64,000 nucleotides of DNA from Iodobacter ciconiae (GTDB taxonomy: Bacteria; Pseudomonadota; Gammaproteobacteria; Burkholderiales; Chitinibacteraceae), in NCBI RefSeq assembly GCF_003952345.1, contig NZ_CP034433.1, positions 3,410,001 through 3,474,000 of the forward strand. The letters are read 5' to 3'. Under the pieces are notes generated by a model. That model was not told the DNA's origin, searched no databases, and saw only the letters and a program-made list of their open reading frames with translations. The position numbers were made by a program, and so were the translations under genes. Positions 37,828 through 47,321 of this stretch are shown here, piece after piece; positions within the stretch are counted from its first letter, which is position 1, and each line of letters starts with the position of its first letter.

Positions 37828-37874
37828 GGCCAGAAACCAGAGCTAAAGTTAAGCCTCTGGTTTTTGGCCTTTTT
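37828..37874 (+). terminator. Terminator after leuA
   Basis: GGCCAGAAACCAGAG pairs with CTCTGGTTTTTGGCC (one mismatch in 15), followed by T5. The core AAACCAGAG/CTCTGGTTT is perfect. The position between the convergent leuA and DUF2069 genes suits a terminator for leuA and perhaps for both. Confidence 0.85.
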
Positions 37875-37878
37875 GTGT

Positions 37879-38951
<1,073 letters not shown>

Positions 38952-39041
38952 TTATTTGTCATAGCAAGGACAAGCTGCGGTTTAAAGCGGTAACGCGCAT
39001 CTTTTAAAGCGTATAAGGAATTACTTAAAAATGTGTAAAAC

Positions 39042-40307
39042 ATGACTCCATCCCAATCTTCTCTGTTGGTACATAACAAGGTCACGCAGCAAGTTGTCAG
39101 TCGTTTTAACGGTTTGTTTGGCTTTGCGCGCTTTGTAGGGCGCCGCCTGCTTGCTGACCGTTGTCTGGACACGGCGGGTAGCCTGACTTACACCACTTTG
39201 CTGGCACTGATCCCTCTGCTAACGATTGCTCTGTCCCTGTTTTCTGCATTTCCTATGTTTGGTGACTACAGCAGTAAATTTAAAATTTTTCTGCTGACAA
39301 ATTTAGTGCCGGATGCTTCAGGAAAAGTGATCAGCGTGTATATGCGGCAATTTTCAGATAATGCCGAGCGTTTAACAGCAATGGGAACGATTGGTCTTTT
39401 GGTAACGGCTCTGCTGCTGATTTTTACTATTGAAAAAACATTTAATGAAATCTGGGGGGTTAAACGCCCTAGAAAATTACTACAAAGAACCATCATCTAT
39501 TGGGCGGCTCTTACACTTGGCCCGCTGATTATTGGGATCAGCCTCTCGCTCACCTCGTGGCTATATGCCCAGACGGGTCTGCATAGTGATGCCAGTTTGC
39601 TGAATCTGTTGTTGCTCAAGCTTGGGCCTATGCTCCTGATGCTGGGCTCGCTCACGCTACTTTATCTGGCGGTGCCCAATTGTTATGTACCACGTAGCCA
39701 TGCCTTTATCTCTGCTCTGGTTGTTGCCGTTGCGTTGGAGCTGATGAAGCGCGGTTTTGGGTTATATATCCAGCAGTTTGGTACGTTTAAGCTGATTTAC
39801 GGTGCATTTGCCAGCTTCCCCATCTTTTTGATGTGGCTCTATGTAAGTTGGGTCATTATTTTAGGCGGAGCCGTACTTTCAGCCTGTCTGTCTTACTGGC
39901 ATGCGTCAGCGTGGCGCTGGGAGGGCAACCAGGGGAGCCGGCTAGAACAATCTATTCGCTTGCTGCTGGTGCTGGCCGAAGCGTATAGCCGGGGCGAGAT
40001 ACTGCATATTGATAAACTTCGGCGTGAAACACAGCTGGGGCTGGACGCCAGTTATTCTTTACTTGAAGAAATGGCGTTAAAAAATTGGGTGGAGTCAACA
40101 CGGGATGGTGAATGGATCTTAGCGGTAGATCTGCAGCGCATCACCTTACGCGATGTATTTGAAACGATGGTTACTCCATTGTCCGCTCGTTTAGAGGCTG
40201 GCCTGGGCAATATCCATGAGGAGCTTAAAAATGTCTTAGGGATGACGCTGGCAGAATATGCGCAGAAAAAAGCAGATGCAGCTACCGCAACTAACTTCAC
40301 TATTTAA
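39042..40307 (+). CDS. YihY/BrkB family inner membrane protein
   Basis: This 421-residue protein has about six membrane helices in its first 290 residues. It has the family motifs AGSLTYTTLLALIPLLTI, EKTFNEIWGVKRPR and YGAFASFPIFLMWLYVSWVIILGGAVLSA. The C-terminal 120 residues look soluble, with a winged-helix-like segment (YSLLEEMALKNWVEST). The family was once thought to include RNase BN, which is not supported; its function is unclear. The ATG follows a weak purine stretch. Confidence 0.93.
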   Translation: MTPSQSSLLVHNKVTQQVVSRFNGLFGFARFVGRRLLADRCLDTAGSLTYTTLLALIPLLTIALSLFSAFPMFGDYSSKFKIFLLTNLVPDASGKVISVYMRQFSDNAERLTAMGTIGLLVTALLLIFTIEKTFNEIWGVKRPRKLLQRTIIYWAALTLGPLIIGISLSLTSWLYAQTGLHSDASLLNLLLLKLGPMLLMLGSLTLLYLAVPNCYVPRSHAFISALVVAVALELMKRGFGLYIQQFGTFKLIYGAFASFPIFLMWLYVSWVIILGGAVLSACLSYWHASAWRWEGNQGSRLEQSIRLLLVLAEAYSRGEILHIDKLRRETQLGLDASYSLLEEMALKNWVESTRDGEWILAVDLQRITLRDVFETMVTPLSARLEAGLGNIHEELKNVLGMTLAEYAQKKADAATATNFTI

Positions 40308-40358
40308 TTAAAAGGGTATGCGGTGCTGCGGTGTGGTCTTTGTTTAATTGCTCAGATA

Positions 40359-40387
40359 GCGTAATGCACACGACAAGTGCATTACGC
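40359..40387. terminator. Hairpin between the convergent BrkB-family and aroB genes
   Basis: GCGTAATGCAC and GTGCATTACGC form a perfect 11-bp stem with a seven-base loop. It sits between the two stop codons. There is no long T tract, but strength and position support termination. Confidence 0.65.
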
Positions 40388-40395
40388 CTCTAAAA

Positions 40396-41481
40396 TTAAG
40401 CTGCGCTGCAGCCTGCAGCTAAAGCAGCAACAATGGTTTCGCTGCCTAGCTCTCCAATATAGGATTCGCCCAGGCGGCGCATCAGTACAAATTTGATTTT
40501 GCCTGCATCTACTTTTTTATCCTGAGCCATTAAATCCAAATATCGCTCATTGCCTAAAACAGGTGCTTTAACGGGCAGACCTGCTTTTTGCAGCAGAGAT
40601 TCGATCCGGGCAATATCATCATCGCTGATCTGATCCCGCTCACGTGATGCGTAGGCTGCCAGCATCATTCCTGCCGCCACCGCCTCTCCATGGAGCCAAA
40701 CTCCATAACCCAAGCCCGATTCAATGGCATGACCAAAGGTGTGGCCCAGATTTAACAAGGCACGCTGGCCTTGCTCTTTTTCATCGCCAGCCACAATACG
40801 TGCTTTGTTTTGACAGCAATGCTCCACCGCATAAGCCAGCGCCTCCGTCTCGCGCGCCATCAGCCGCTCGATATTGGCTTCCAGCCATTCAAAGAACGCC
40901 AGATCATCAATTAAGCCATATTTGATCACCTCGGCCATGCCTGCGGATAACTCTCGCAGCGGCAGGGTATCCAGCGTTGCCAGATCCGCCAGAACCAGCT
41001 TAGGCTGATAAAACGCGCCAATCATATTTTTACCCAGAGGATGGTTAATCCCAGTCTTACCACCTACTGATGAATCGACCTGCGAAAGTAAAGTAGTGGG
41101 AATTTGAATAAATGGCACGCCGCGCTGGTACACCGCAGCCGCAAAACCAGTCATATCGCCAATTACCCCGCCACCCAAGGCAATCAGGGTGGTTTTGCGT
41201 TCGCAGCGCTCGGTCAGCAGCTCATCAAAGATCAGATTAAGCGTTTCAGATGTTTTAAATACTTCACCATCAGGCAAAATAATGCTGTGGCATTGGATAT
41301 CTGCGCCTTCCAAAGCATCTTGCAACGATTTTAAATAGAGAGGTGCCACTGTTGCGTTGCTTACAATCACCACTCGAGGCTGAAGCAATAGAGGCTTGAT
41401 CAGCTCAACCTGGGTCAGTAAATCACGAGCGATATGAATATCGTAAGGGGTGTGGGCAAGGTCTAGTTTAACGGTTTGCAT
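40396..41481 (-). CDS. aroB: 3-dehydroquinate synthase
   Basis: AroB makes 3-dehydroquinate, the second step of the shikimate pathway, using NAD and a metal. The ATG at 41481 gives 361 residues starting [17 protein letters not shown]; the frame extends 23 codons upstream without support. Motifs are [27 protein letters not shown] and the metal-binding GHTFGHAIE with [10 protein letters not shown]. It follows aroK by 74 bases, as in many proteobacteria. Confidence 0.97.
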   Translation of the reverse strand: MQTVKLDLAHTPYDIHIARDLLTQVELIKPLLLQPRVVIVSNATVAPLYLKSLQDALEGADIQCHSIILPDGEVFKTSETLNLIFDELLTERCERKTTLIALGGGVIGDMTGFAAAVYQRGVPFIQIPTTLLSQVDSSVGGKTGINHPLGKNMIGAFYQPKLVLADLATLDTLPLRELSAGMAEVIKYGLIDDLAFFEWLEANIERLMARETEALAYAVEHCCQNKARIVAGDEKEQGQRALLNLGHTFGHAIESGLGYGVWLHGEAVAAGMMLAAYASRERDQISDDDIARIESLLQKAGLPVKAPVLGNERYLDLMAQDKKVDAGKIKFVLMRRLGESYIGELGSETIVAALAAGCSAA

Positions 41482-41555
41482 GGCGCTCCAGCTTTGTAGG
41501 GTGCGATTGGCCCACACATTTTTCAAACTGCGCGGGTATCTGTATTGCATGCCAG

Positions 41556-42083
41556 TTAACGATCGGCGTGCAGCTCCAGCTCTTTCATTAAAACCTGCAA
41601 CAAAGAATGAACTGACTGCCGACTGGTATCAATTACCAGATCAGCAACTTCACAATAAAGGGGATCACGAATTTCATAGAATTCTCGCAAGCGCTGCCTG
41701 GGATTTTCGGTTTGCAATAGCGGGCGGTTTTTGTCGTGGCAGGTGCGTAAATACAGCTCATCCACGCTGGCCCGCAAATAAATTACAAAACCTTCACGCC
41801 TCAGTATTGCGCGGTTAGCCGGGTTTAACACAGCTCCTCCACCCGTTGCCAGTACGATGTTTTTTTGCGCGGAAAGCTCTTTGATCATTGCCACCTCACG
41901 GCGGCGAAAACCGGCTTCACCTTCTACTTCAAAGATGATCGGTATCTTTGCACCGGTACGTGATTCGATCTCGTGATCCGTATCATAGAAAACCTTACCG
42001 CTGACCTTAGCGAGCGCTCGTCCTACGGTGGTTTTGCCGGCACCCATCATGCCGACCAGAAAAAAATTGCCTGGCAGTTTCAT
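41556..42083 (-). CDS. aroK: Shikimate kinase
   Basis: AroK phosphorylates shikimate with ATP. From the ATG at 42083 it has 175 residues ([11 protein letters not shown]); an ATG three codons upstream is equally open. The P-loop is GMMGAGKTT, the shikimate-binding motif is DTDHEIE, FRRRE follows, and GGGAVL and the lid motif RPLL are present. It lies downstream of pilQ, the common pilQ-aroK-aroB order. Confidence 0.96.
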   Translation of the reverse strand: MKLPGNFFLVGMMGAGKTTVGRALAKVSGKVFYDTDHEIESRTGAKIPIIFEVEGEAGFRRREVAMIKELSAQKNIVLATGGGAVLNPANRAILRREGFVIYLRASVDELYLRTCHDKNRPLLQTENPRQRLREFYEIRDPLYCEVADLVIDTSRQSVHSLLQVLMKELELHADR

Positions 42084-42107
42084 GCCGAGCATTGTAGCGG
42101 AAAGCAG

Positions 42108-42132
42108 AGCGGGGCGCGATTTGCGCCCCGCT
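42108..42132. terminator. Strong hairpin between pilQ and aroK
   Basis: AGCGGGGCGC and GCGCCCCGCT form a perfect 10-bp G+C-rich stem with a five-base loop. No T tract follows on the minus strand. It may attenuate or protect the pil message so that aroKB is expressed at a different level. Confidence 0.5.
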
Positions 42133-42155
42133 TATCTGACCATAAATTATCTAAA

Positions 42156-44249
42156 CTAGCGTAATGACAGGTCTGACTGAATCACTTTAGGTGAAATGAA
42201 AATCAACAATTCACGACGAATATCTTTTTCCAGGGTGTTTTTAAATAGATGCCCCAGATAAGGAATATCGCCAAGCAAAGGTACTTTGGTCACATCAGAC
42301 CCAGCTTCTTGCGTGTAGATTCCACCAATTACTACTGTGCCCCCATTTTCAACCAGTACTGTTGTATTAATCTGCTTGGTGTTGATTGATGGGATACCCA
42401 GAGTTACTGTCCCGCGACTGTCTTTAGTTACGTTCAGCTTCATAATGACATTGCCATCAGGTGTAATCTGCGGCGTTACCTTTAATGACAAAGTTGCTTT
42501 TTTGAAAGAAATGGTTGTTGCACCATTTTGTGAGCTTTCCTGATATGGAATTTCTTCTCCACTCTCAATAGAAGCCTCAACCTGGTCAGCAGTTACAAGG
42601 CGCGGGCTGGAAATGATCTTACCTTTATTGTCTGCAGCTAGAGCACTAATTTCCAGACCCAGCAGCCAGTTTGCATTAGCTGCAATCAAAGCAAATGTGC
42701 CCGGTGTGCCCACACCTGAACCAATGGCTGGCAAGTTCACATTATTGCCCATTGTTAAAGTATTGTTAGCTGGTGTAGTCGTGCCACTTTGAAGAACACC
42801 AATACCTTTACCGGCATTATCCAGATTATTGCCCAGACCTAAATCAGTATTGCCTAAATGACCTCTTGACCCCCAACCTAGTTTCACACCCAGCTCACGG
42901 CTAAAACCATCATTGGCTTCAACAATCCGTGCTTCAATTTGCACCTGGCGGACAGCTACGTCGATTTTGCCAATAACCGCACGGACTTGCTCTAATTTGC
43001 TGGAAATATCCTGAACGAACAGCGTGTTTGTGCGGCTATCAATCACAATACTGCCTCGCTTAGACAGCATTTGCTGCTTATCGTCACTCAGCATTTTCTT
43101 CAGGTCTTCAGCTTTTTGGTAGCGCAGCTGAAATGCCTCGGTGCGGGTAGGCTCTAATTCATCAATCTGTTTTCTGGATTCCAGCTCCTGTTTTTCTTTA
43201 CTTGCCAGCTCTTCACGCGGGGCTACCCAAAGTACGCTGCCATTTTTTCGCTGATCAAGACCCTTGGCCTGCAAAATCATATCCAGGGCCTGATCCCAAG
43301 GCACGTCTTTCAGGCGTAGTGTTAAATTGCCGGTCACTGTGTCACTGGTAATGATATTCAGGCCGGTAAATTCGGCAATGACCTGTAAAACTGTGCGAAT
43401 TTCAACGTTCTGGAAATTCAATGATAGTTTTTCACCCTTGAATGCGGGTTTGATACCAGCCTGTTTATTGCGCTCATCATTGACTTCGCGTACCTCAACA
43501 ATAAAGCGATTTTCAGTCTGATAAGCCGAGTACTCCCAGTTGCCTTTAGGCTCGATTACCATTTTGGTTGTTTCGCCCTGGGTATACGCATCGACTTTTT
43601 GAATGGGTGTACCAAAATCGGTCACATCCATACGGCGTTCCAGCTTTTTAGGCAGAGCCGCTTTGCTGAAATCTACCAAGAGCATTTTGCCCTGCTGGCG
43701 GATATCAATGCCCACATTCGGGCTAGACAGATCAATCACCACTTTGCCTTCGCCATCTTTACCACGGCGAAAATCAATGTTCTCGATGCTGTCCCGCTTG
43801 TTCTTATTTGTTACTTCTGAAGCTTTGTTGTCGGCAAAGTGAGTATTGCGTGCCTGGGCAGTCACTGCACTGCTTGTGCCATCTACCGTGATATAAAAAT
43901 CATTCCCTTCCGCTCTGGTTTGATATGCCGCCTGTTTTTGCATATTCAGTACAACGCGAGTACGGCCAGAGCCCTCTGCAAGGCTGATTAGCCTCAGCGC
44001 TGCACCATTGACCTGCACCGAGCTTTTCCCTGCCTGGTTAGTCGTATCTGCAAAATCAAAAGCTACGCGTGGCGGTGTATTTACAGAAAAGCTAGTCGGT
44101 ACTGGTGCAGGCCCGGTAAAACTTAAACGAATAATCTGTTTGTCTGCTGAAATATTACTGATATCTACTGCAGTAATGCTACTTGCAGCCAAGGCAGCAA
44201 AACTCGCCAGGCTTAAAATAGCCGACGTGATGATATTGCGTATTTTCAT
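42156..44249 (-). CDS. pilQ: Type IV pilus outer membrane secretin PilQ
   Basis: PilQ forms the outer membrane channel through which the pilus fibre passes. The 697 residues have a signal peptide (about 1-22, MKIRNIITSAILSLASFAALA). AMIN-type domains fill the first 270 residues, then the secretin/TonB N0-like domain (LSLNFQNVEIRTVLQVIAEFTGLNIITSD). N1 contains VRQVQIEARIVEAN, and the C-terminal secretin core has VPLLGDIPYLGHLFK. It is last in pilMNOPQ and overlaps pilP by four bases. Confidence 0.98.
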   Translation of the reverse strand: MKIRNIITSAILSLASFAALAASSITAVDISNISADKQIIRLSFTGPAPVPTSFSVNTPPRVAFDFADTTNQAGKSSVQVNGAALRLISLAEGSGRTRVVLNMQKQAAYQTRAEGNDFYITVDGTSSAVTAQARNTHFADNKASEVTNKNKRDSIENIDFRRGKDGEGKVVIDLSSPNVGIDIRQQGKMLLVDFSKAALPKKLERRMDVTDFGTPIQKVDAYTQGETTKMVIEPKGNWEYSAYQTENRFIVEVREVNDERNKQAGIKPAFKGEKLSLNFQNVEIRTVLQVIAEFTGLNIITSDTVTGNLTLRLKDVPWDQALDMILQAKGLDQRKNGSVLWVAPREELASKEKQELESRKQIDELEPTRTEAFQLRYQKAEDLKKMLSDDKQQMLSKRGSIVIDSRTNTLFVQDISSKLEQVRAVIGKIDVAVRQVQIEARIVEANDGFSRELGVKLGWGSRGHLGNTDLGLGNNLDNAGKGIGVLQSGTTTPANNTLTMGNNVNLPAIGSGVGTPGTFALIAANANWLLGLEISALAADNKGKIISSPRLVTADQVEASIESGEEIPYQESSQNGATTISFKKATLSLKVTPQITPDGNVIMKLNVTKDSRGTVTLGIPSINTKQINTTVLVENGGTVVIGGIYTQEAGSDVTKVPLLGDIPYLGHLFKNTLEKDIRRELLIFISPKVIQSDLSLR

Positions 44250-44791
44250 TTTTTTTGCTCCGCTTCATCAAGGGATAAACTGGTAGTGCGCTCCACCCAA
44301 TCACCCCCGCTGTCCTCAACAATTTCTTTTAATTGAATTTCGGTGTCTCTTACTGCGGTGACCATGCCAAAGTTCTGCCCCATATAACTGCCGACTTTTA
44401 CCCGATATAAGTTGCCATCAGGTGCGTTAATTAAGCCATTGATGGTTTTCCCCTGAGTTAAAGTTCCCACCATGCGTAACTTTTCTAAATCGTAGTTTTC
44501 CAAAATTTCTTTGGCTCGATTTGTATTCGGAGCTAAGCCACCGCCCGTGCCCTTTTTTGCTAATTCCATTTTAGCAGCACGAAATGGGTCACTTAAATCA
44601 AAGGCTTTATATTCAAATGAAACATAAGGTTTAGCCTCTGGCAAAGCCTCAACTTTGCCACGTAAGCCTTCGCTATTTTCTTTCATCCAGTTTTTTAAAT
44701 CGCTATTTTCCTCGCCAAAACAAGCGCTTAAGGATATGGTGGTAACCATTATCAGCAAAATAGGCTTAATTGATTCAAGACGGATTTTCAT
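44246..44791 (-). CDS. pilP: Type IV pilus biogenesis lipoprotein PilP
   Basis: PilP is an inner membrane lipoprotein that links the PilMNO platform to the PilQ secretin. The 181 residues start with a lipoprotein signal peptide ending LSAC (cysteine at about residue 24). The conserved C-terminal beta domain has LEKLRMVGTLTQG and YRVKVGSYMGQNFGMVTAV. Four-base overlaps with pilO and pilQ support one coupled operon. Confidence 0.97.
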   Translation of the reverse strand: MKIRLESIKPILLIMVTTISLSACFGEENSDLKNWMKENSEGLRGKVEALPEAKPYVSFEYKAFDLSDPFRAAKMELAKKGTGGGLAPNTNRAKEILENYDLEKLRMVGTLTQGKTINGLINAPDGNLYRVKVGSYMGQNFGMVTAVRDTEIQLKEIVEDSGGDWVERTTSLSLDEAEQKK

Positions 44792-45420
44792 TTCTGTTTC
44801 TTCTTAGCGTCGAGAGCGGCCTGATGCATAGCTTGCAATTCAGCCTCATCAAGCGAGCGATATGTCTTAGCAATCGCCTGCATAGAAATCACTTCAGGAT
44901 CTTTTGTAGATACAAGCTGCAGATTGCTCAAGGTGACAATGCGGGATAGCTGGGCAACATCACTGACAAAAGCGGCTAAATCGTGGTAGCTACCTGAAAT
45001 TCGAATATCAATCGGCAACTCGGCAAATTCAGAGGTTTTCACTTCCAAACCGGGTTTAAATAATTCAAAAAATAACCCCCTGCCAACTCCTGCCTGATTA
45101 ATCTCGGTTAACAGCGATTCCATTTCAGACTTATTGGGTAACTGTCTAAGCAATGCCCCGAAAGACTGTTGGATTTCCTGTAACTGCTGACGATAGGCAT
45201 CTAAATTAATAGCCTTACTTTTCTTATCAATAAAGTCTTTTTTTAGTTGCTCTTCTTTGGCTAGTCCTGTTTCAAGCTCCTCCATCTGGCTACTCCAGAC
45301 GTAAAAGTAGCCTCCAAAAATAAGCACAGCAAAGACTGTAACAATCAGGCCGATCTGTGCTGCCATTGGCCAGTTGCCTACGTCTTTAGGGTCTAGATTC
45401 CGCAGTTCGTCAAGTGTCAT
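44788..45420 (-). CDS. pilO: Type IV pilus inner membrane protein PilO
   Basis: PilO heterodimerises with PilN in the alignment subcomplex. The 210 residues have one membrane helix (about 22-42), a coiled coil (about 50-100), and a ferredoxin-like periplasmic domain (GLFFELFKPG through ISGSYHDLAAFVSDVAQLSRIVTL). It starts two bases after pilN and overlaps pilP by four. Confidence 0.97.
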   Translation of the reverse strand: MTLDELRNLDPKDVGNWPMAAQIGLIVTVFAVLIFGGYFYVWSSQMEELETGLAKEEQLKKDFIDKKSKAINLDAYRQQLQEIQQSFGALLRQLPNKSEMESLLTEINQAGVGRGLFFELFKPGLEVKTSEFAELPIDIRISGSYHDLAAFVSDVAQLSRIVTLSNLQLVSTKDPEVISMQAIAKTYRSLDEAELQAMHQAALDAKKKQK

Positions 45421-45422
45421 TT

Positions 45423-46019
45423 TTAGCCACCCTGCCGTTTACGTTTGCCAGGAATGGCTGTCTCTGCTGCTTCTTCTGATGTGCGGGTCACTTTAACTGT
45501 AAGCATAAATTCTGATAGTTTTTGATTCCCAATTTGAGCTGCTTTTACTTCAATCAGCACCGGCTGCTCAAAAATGTCTGAATCGTTTAAATTGCGCATT
45601 AAAGTAGAAACGCGAGCATTTGATTGTGCATAACCAATTAGCGTGATCTGATCATCAACGGCTCTGACTTCCTTAAGGTAGATACCTTCAGGTGTTTGCC
45701 GCACAAGCTGATCCATGGCTAGTACAGTTTCTGAACGGCCGGATTGCAAACGCTCTACAATTTTTTTACGATCTAATAAAGACTGTTTTTCTGCTTTTAA
45801 TTTCTCAATTTCGGAAATTTCACGGTCTAATTTTATATTTTCGTCCGTTAGAAATTGATTACGCTGATTTTGAGTTTCAATGCGTGCAGAATAAAAAAGA
45901 TAGCCGGTAACAACAACGGCCACAGCAGCCAGGCATGCCATACCTAACAAAACAAAATAGCGGCTCTGGCGCGCAGCACGTTTTTGCTCGCGATGGGGAA
46001 GCAGATTAATTCGAATCAT
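45423..46019 (-). CDS. pilN: Type IV pilus inner membrane protein PilN
   Basis: PilN binds PilM in the cytoplasm through its N-terminal tail and PilO in the periplasm. The 198 residues start MIRINLLPHRE, the family's PilM-binding peptide. One membrane helix (about 22-46), a coiled coil and a ferredoxin-like domain follow (TPEGIYLKEVRAVDDQITLIGYAQSNARVSTLMRNL). It overlaps pilM by four bases. Confidence 0.97.
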   Translation of the reverse strand: MIRINLLPHREQKRAARQSRYFVLLGMACLAAVAVVVTGYLFYSARIETQNQRNQFLTDENIKLDREISEIEKLKAEKQSLLDRKKIVERLQSGRSETVLAMDQLVRQTPEGIYLKEVRAVDDQITLIGYAQSNARVSTLMRNLNDSDIFEQPVLIEVKAAQIGNQKLSEFMLTVKVTRTSEEAAETAIPGKRKRQGG

Positions 46020-47089
46020 GAAGGGTCAAACCTCCGCATTGCCAATCCACAGGCAATCAATAGCGAAGGTGCATCAAGTTGCACCTGCTTACCACGTACT
46101 TTACCGGTAGCCATCCCCTGAAAAGGGTTAGCCCGCATTGCACTACTTACATTGGTGCGGCTAGAAACAGCATCATCCAGGCCGTAAATAGCACTGCAAC
46201 CACCTGCCAGTAAAATATGGTCAACCGAATTGTAATTGCTTGACGTATAGAAAAACTGTAATGAGCGTGATATTTCCAAAGCCAGCGTATCAATAAAAGG
46301 CTGTAATACCTCTGGCTCGTAGTTTTCCGGCAGCCCTCCGTGTTTTTTTGCCTGCTCGGCTTCTTCGCTCGACATATTAAACTTGCGCTGGATTTCCTGC
46401 GTAAGCTGGTTGCCTGCATAAGCCTGATCACGGCTGTAAATAGACTGGCCATCCTTGAAAATATTCATGTGCATGGCTGTTGCGCCAATATCTACAACTG
46501 CCACAATCTGGTTTTCGCCATTATTGGGAAGCTGAGGCTGCATTAGCTCGAACGCAGCCTGTGTGGCGTAGGATTCAACATCCAGTACCACTGCACGCAA
46601 ACCTGCGGCTTCAATGACCGCTACGCGTTCATCCACCTTCTCTTTTTTTGCAGCAGCAATCAGAACTTCCTCTTCATCGGGCGCGATTGGAGACACACCC
46701 AGTACTTGGAAATCCAAATTAACTTCGTCTAAAGAAAAAGGAATGTACTGATTTGCTTCGGTTTCAACCTGCATCTCAAGCTCACGCTCGGTTAGACCGG
46801 AAGGCACCAGAATTTTTTTAGTAATCACCGCTGCGGCAGGCAGAGCGACCGATACATTCTTAATTTTAGAGCCCATTTGCCGCCATGCTCGTCGCACAGC
46901 CTCCACCACCACATCCATATTGGCGATATTGCCGTCGGTTACGGCGTCTTTTGGCAGGAGCTCAATCACATAGCGATCAAGGCTGTAGGTTGTTCCTGAT
47001 AGGCTCAACTCGACCATTTTTACGGACGAAGAGCTAATATCAATTCCAATCAGCGCAGGTGCTTTGGGCTTGAGGAAATCGAGATTCAA
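46016..47089 (-). CDS. pilM: Type IV pilus assembly protein PilM
   Basis: PilM is a cytoplasmic actin-like ATPase that binds the N-terminus of PilN. I chose the TTG at 47089: it has AAGGAAA just upstream and gives 357 residues starting (M)NLDFLKPKAPALIGIDISS, like the family. A GTG nine codons upstream is the alternative. Phosphate motifs are GIDISSSSVKM and VDIGATAMHMN. It is the first gene of pilMNOPQ, divergent from ponA. Confidence 0.95.
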   Translation of the reverse strand: MNLDFLKPKAPALIGIDISSSSVKMVELSLSGTTYSLDRYVIELLPKDAVTDGNIANMDVVVEAVRRAWRQMGSKIKNVSVALPAAAVITKKILVPSGLTERELEMQVETEANQYIPFSLDEVNLDFQVLGVSPIAPDEEEVLIAAAKKEKVDERVAVIEAAGLRAVVLDVESYATQAAFELMQPQLPNNGENQIVAVVDIGATAMHMNIFKDGQSIYSRDQAYAGNQLTQEIQRKFNMSSEEAEQAKKHGGLPENYEPEVLQPFIDTLALEISRSLQFFYTSSNYNSVDHILLAGGCSAIYGLDDAVSSRTNVSSAMRANPFQGMATGKVRGKQVQLDAPSLLIACGLAMRRFDPS

Positions 47090-47230
47090 CTCATTTTCCT
47101 TTTTTAAATAAAACACTTAAAAACAACTGTTACGAATCTACTTCAGATCGTAGCAGCGCGACTTATCTGTGTAAAGAAAGAACGGTAAAGCTTATTTTTA
47201 TACAAGCGTATTACCAACATTCGTGCTTTT

Positions 47231-47305
47231 TCAATTACTTTGATGCCAGAAAATAAATGCCAATACAAACATACCCAGAATCGCGTAAATTAGCACTACT
47301 TTCAA
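47231..47305 (-). CDS. Candidate 24-residue membrane miniprotein upstream of pilM
   Basis: A TTG-started frame with AAGGG seven bases upstream encodes 24 residues. Nearly all of it is one membrane helix (VVLIYAILGMFVLAFIFW), with a Lys before it and HQSN after, so it should be inserted with N-in topology. It lies between ponA and pilM and reads toward pilM. The frame is too short to judge by coding statistics, and it may be chance in A+T-rich promoter DNA. Confidence 0.3.
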   Translation of the reverse strand: MKVVLIYAILGMFVLAFIFWHQSN

Positions 47306-47321
47306 TTTTCTACCCTTAGTG

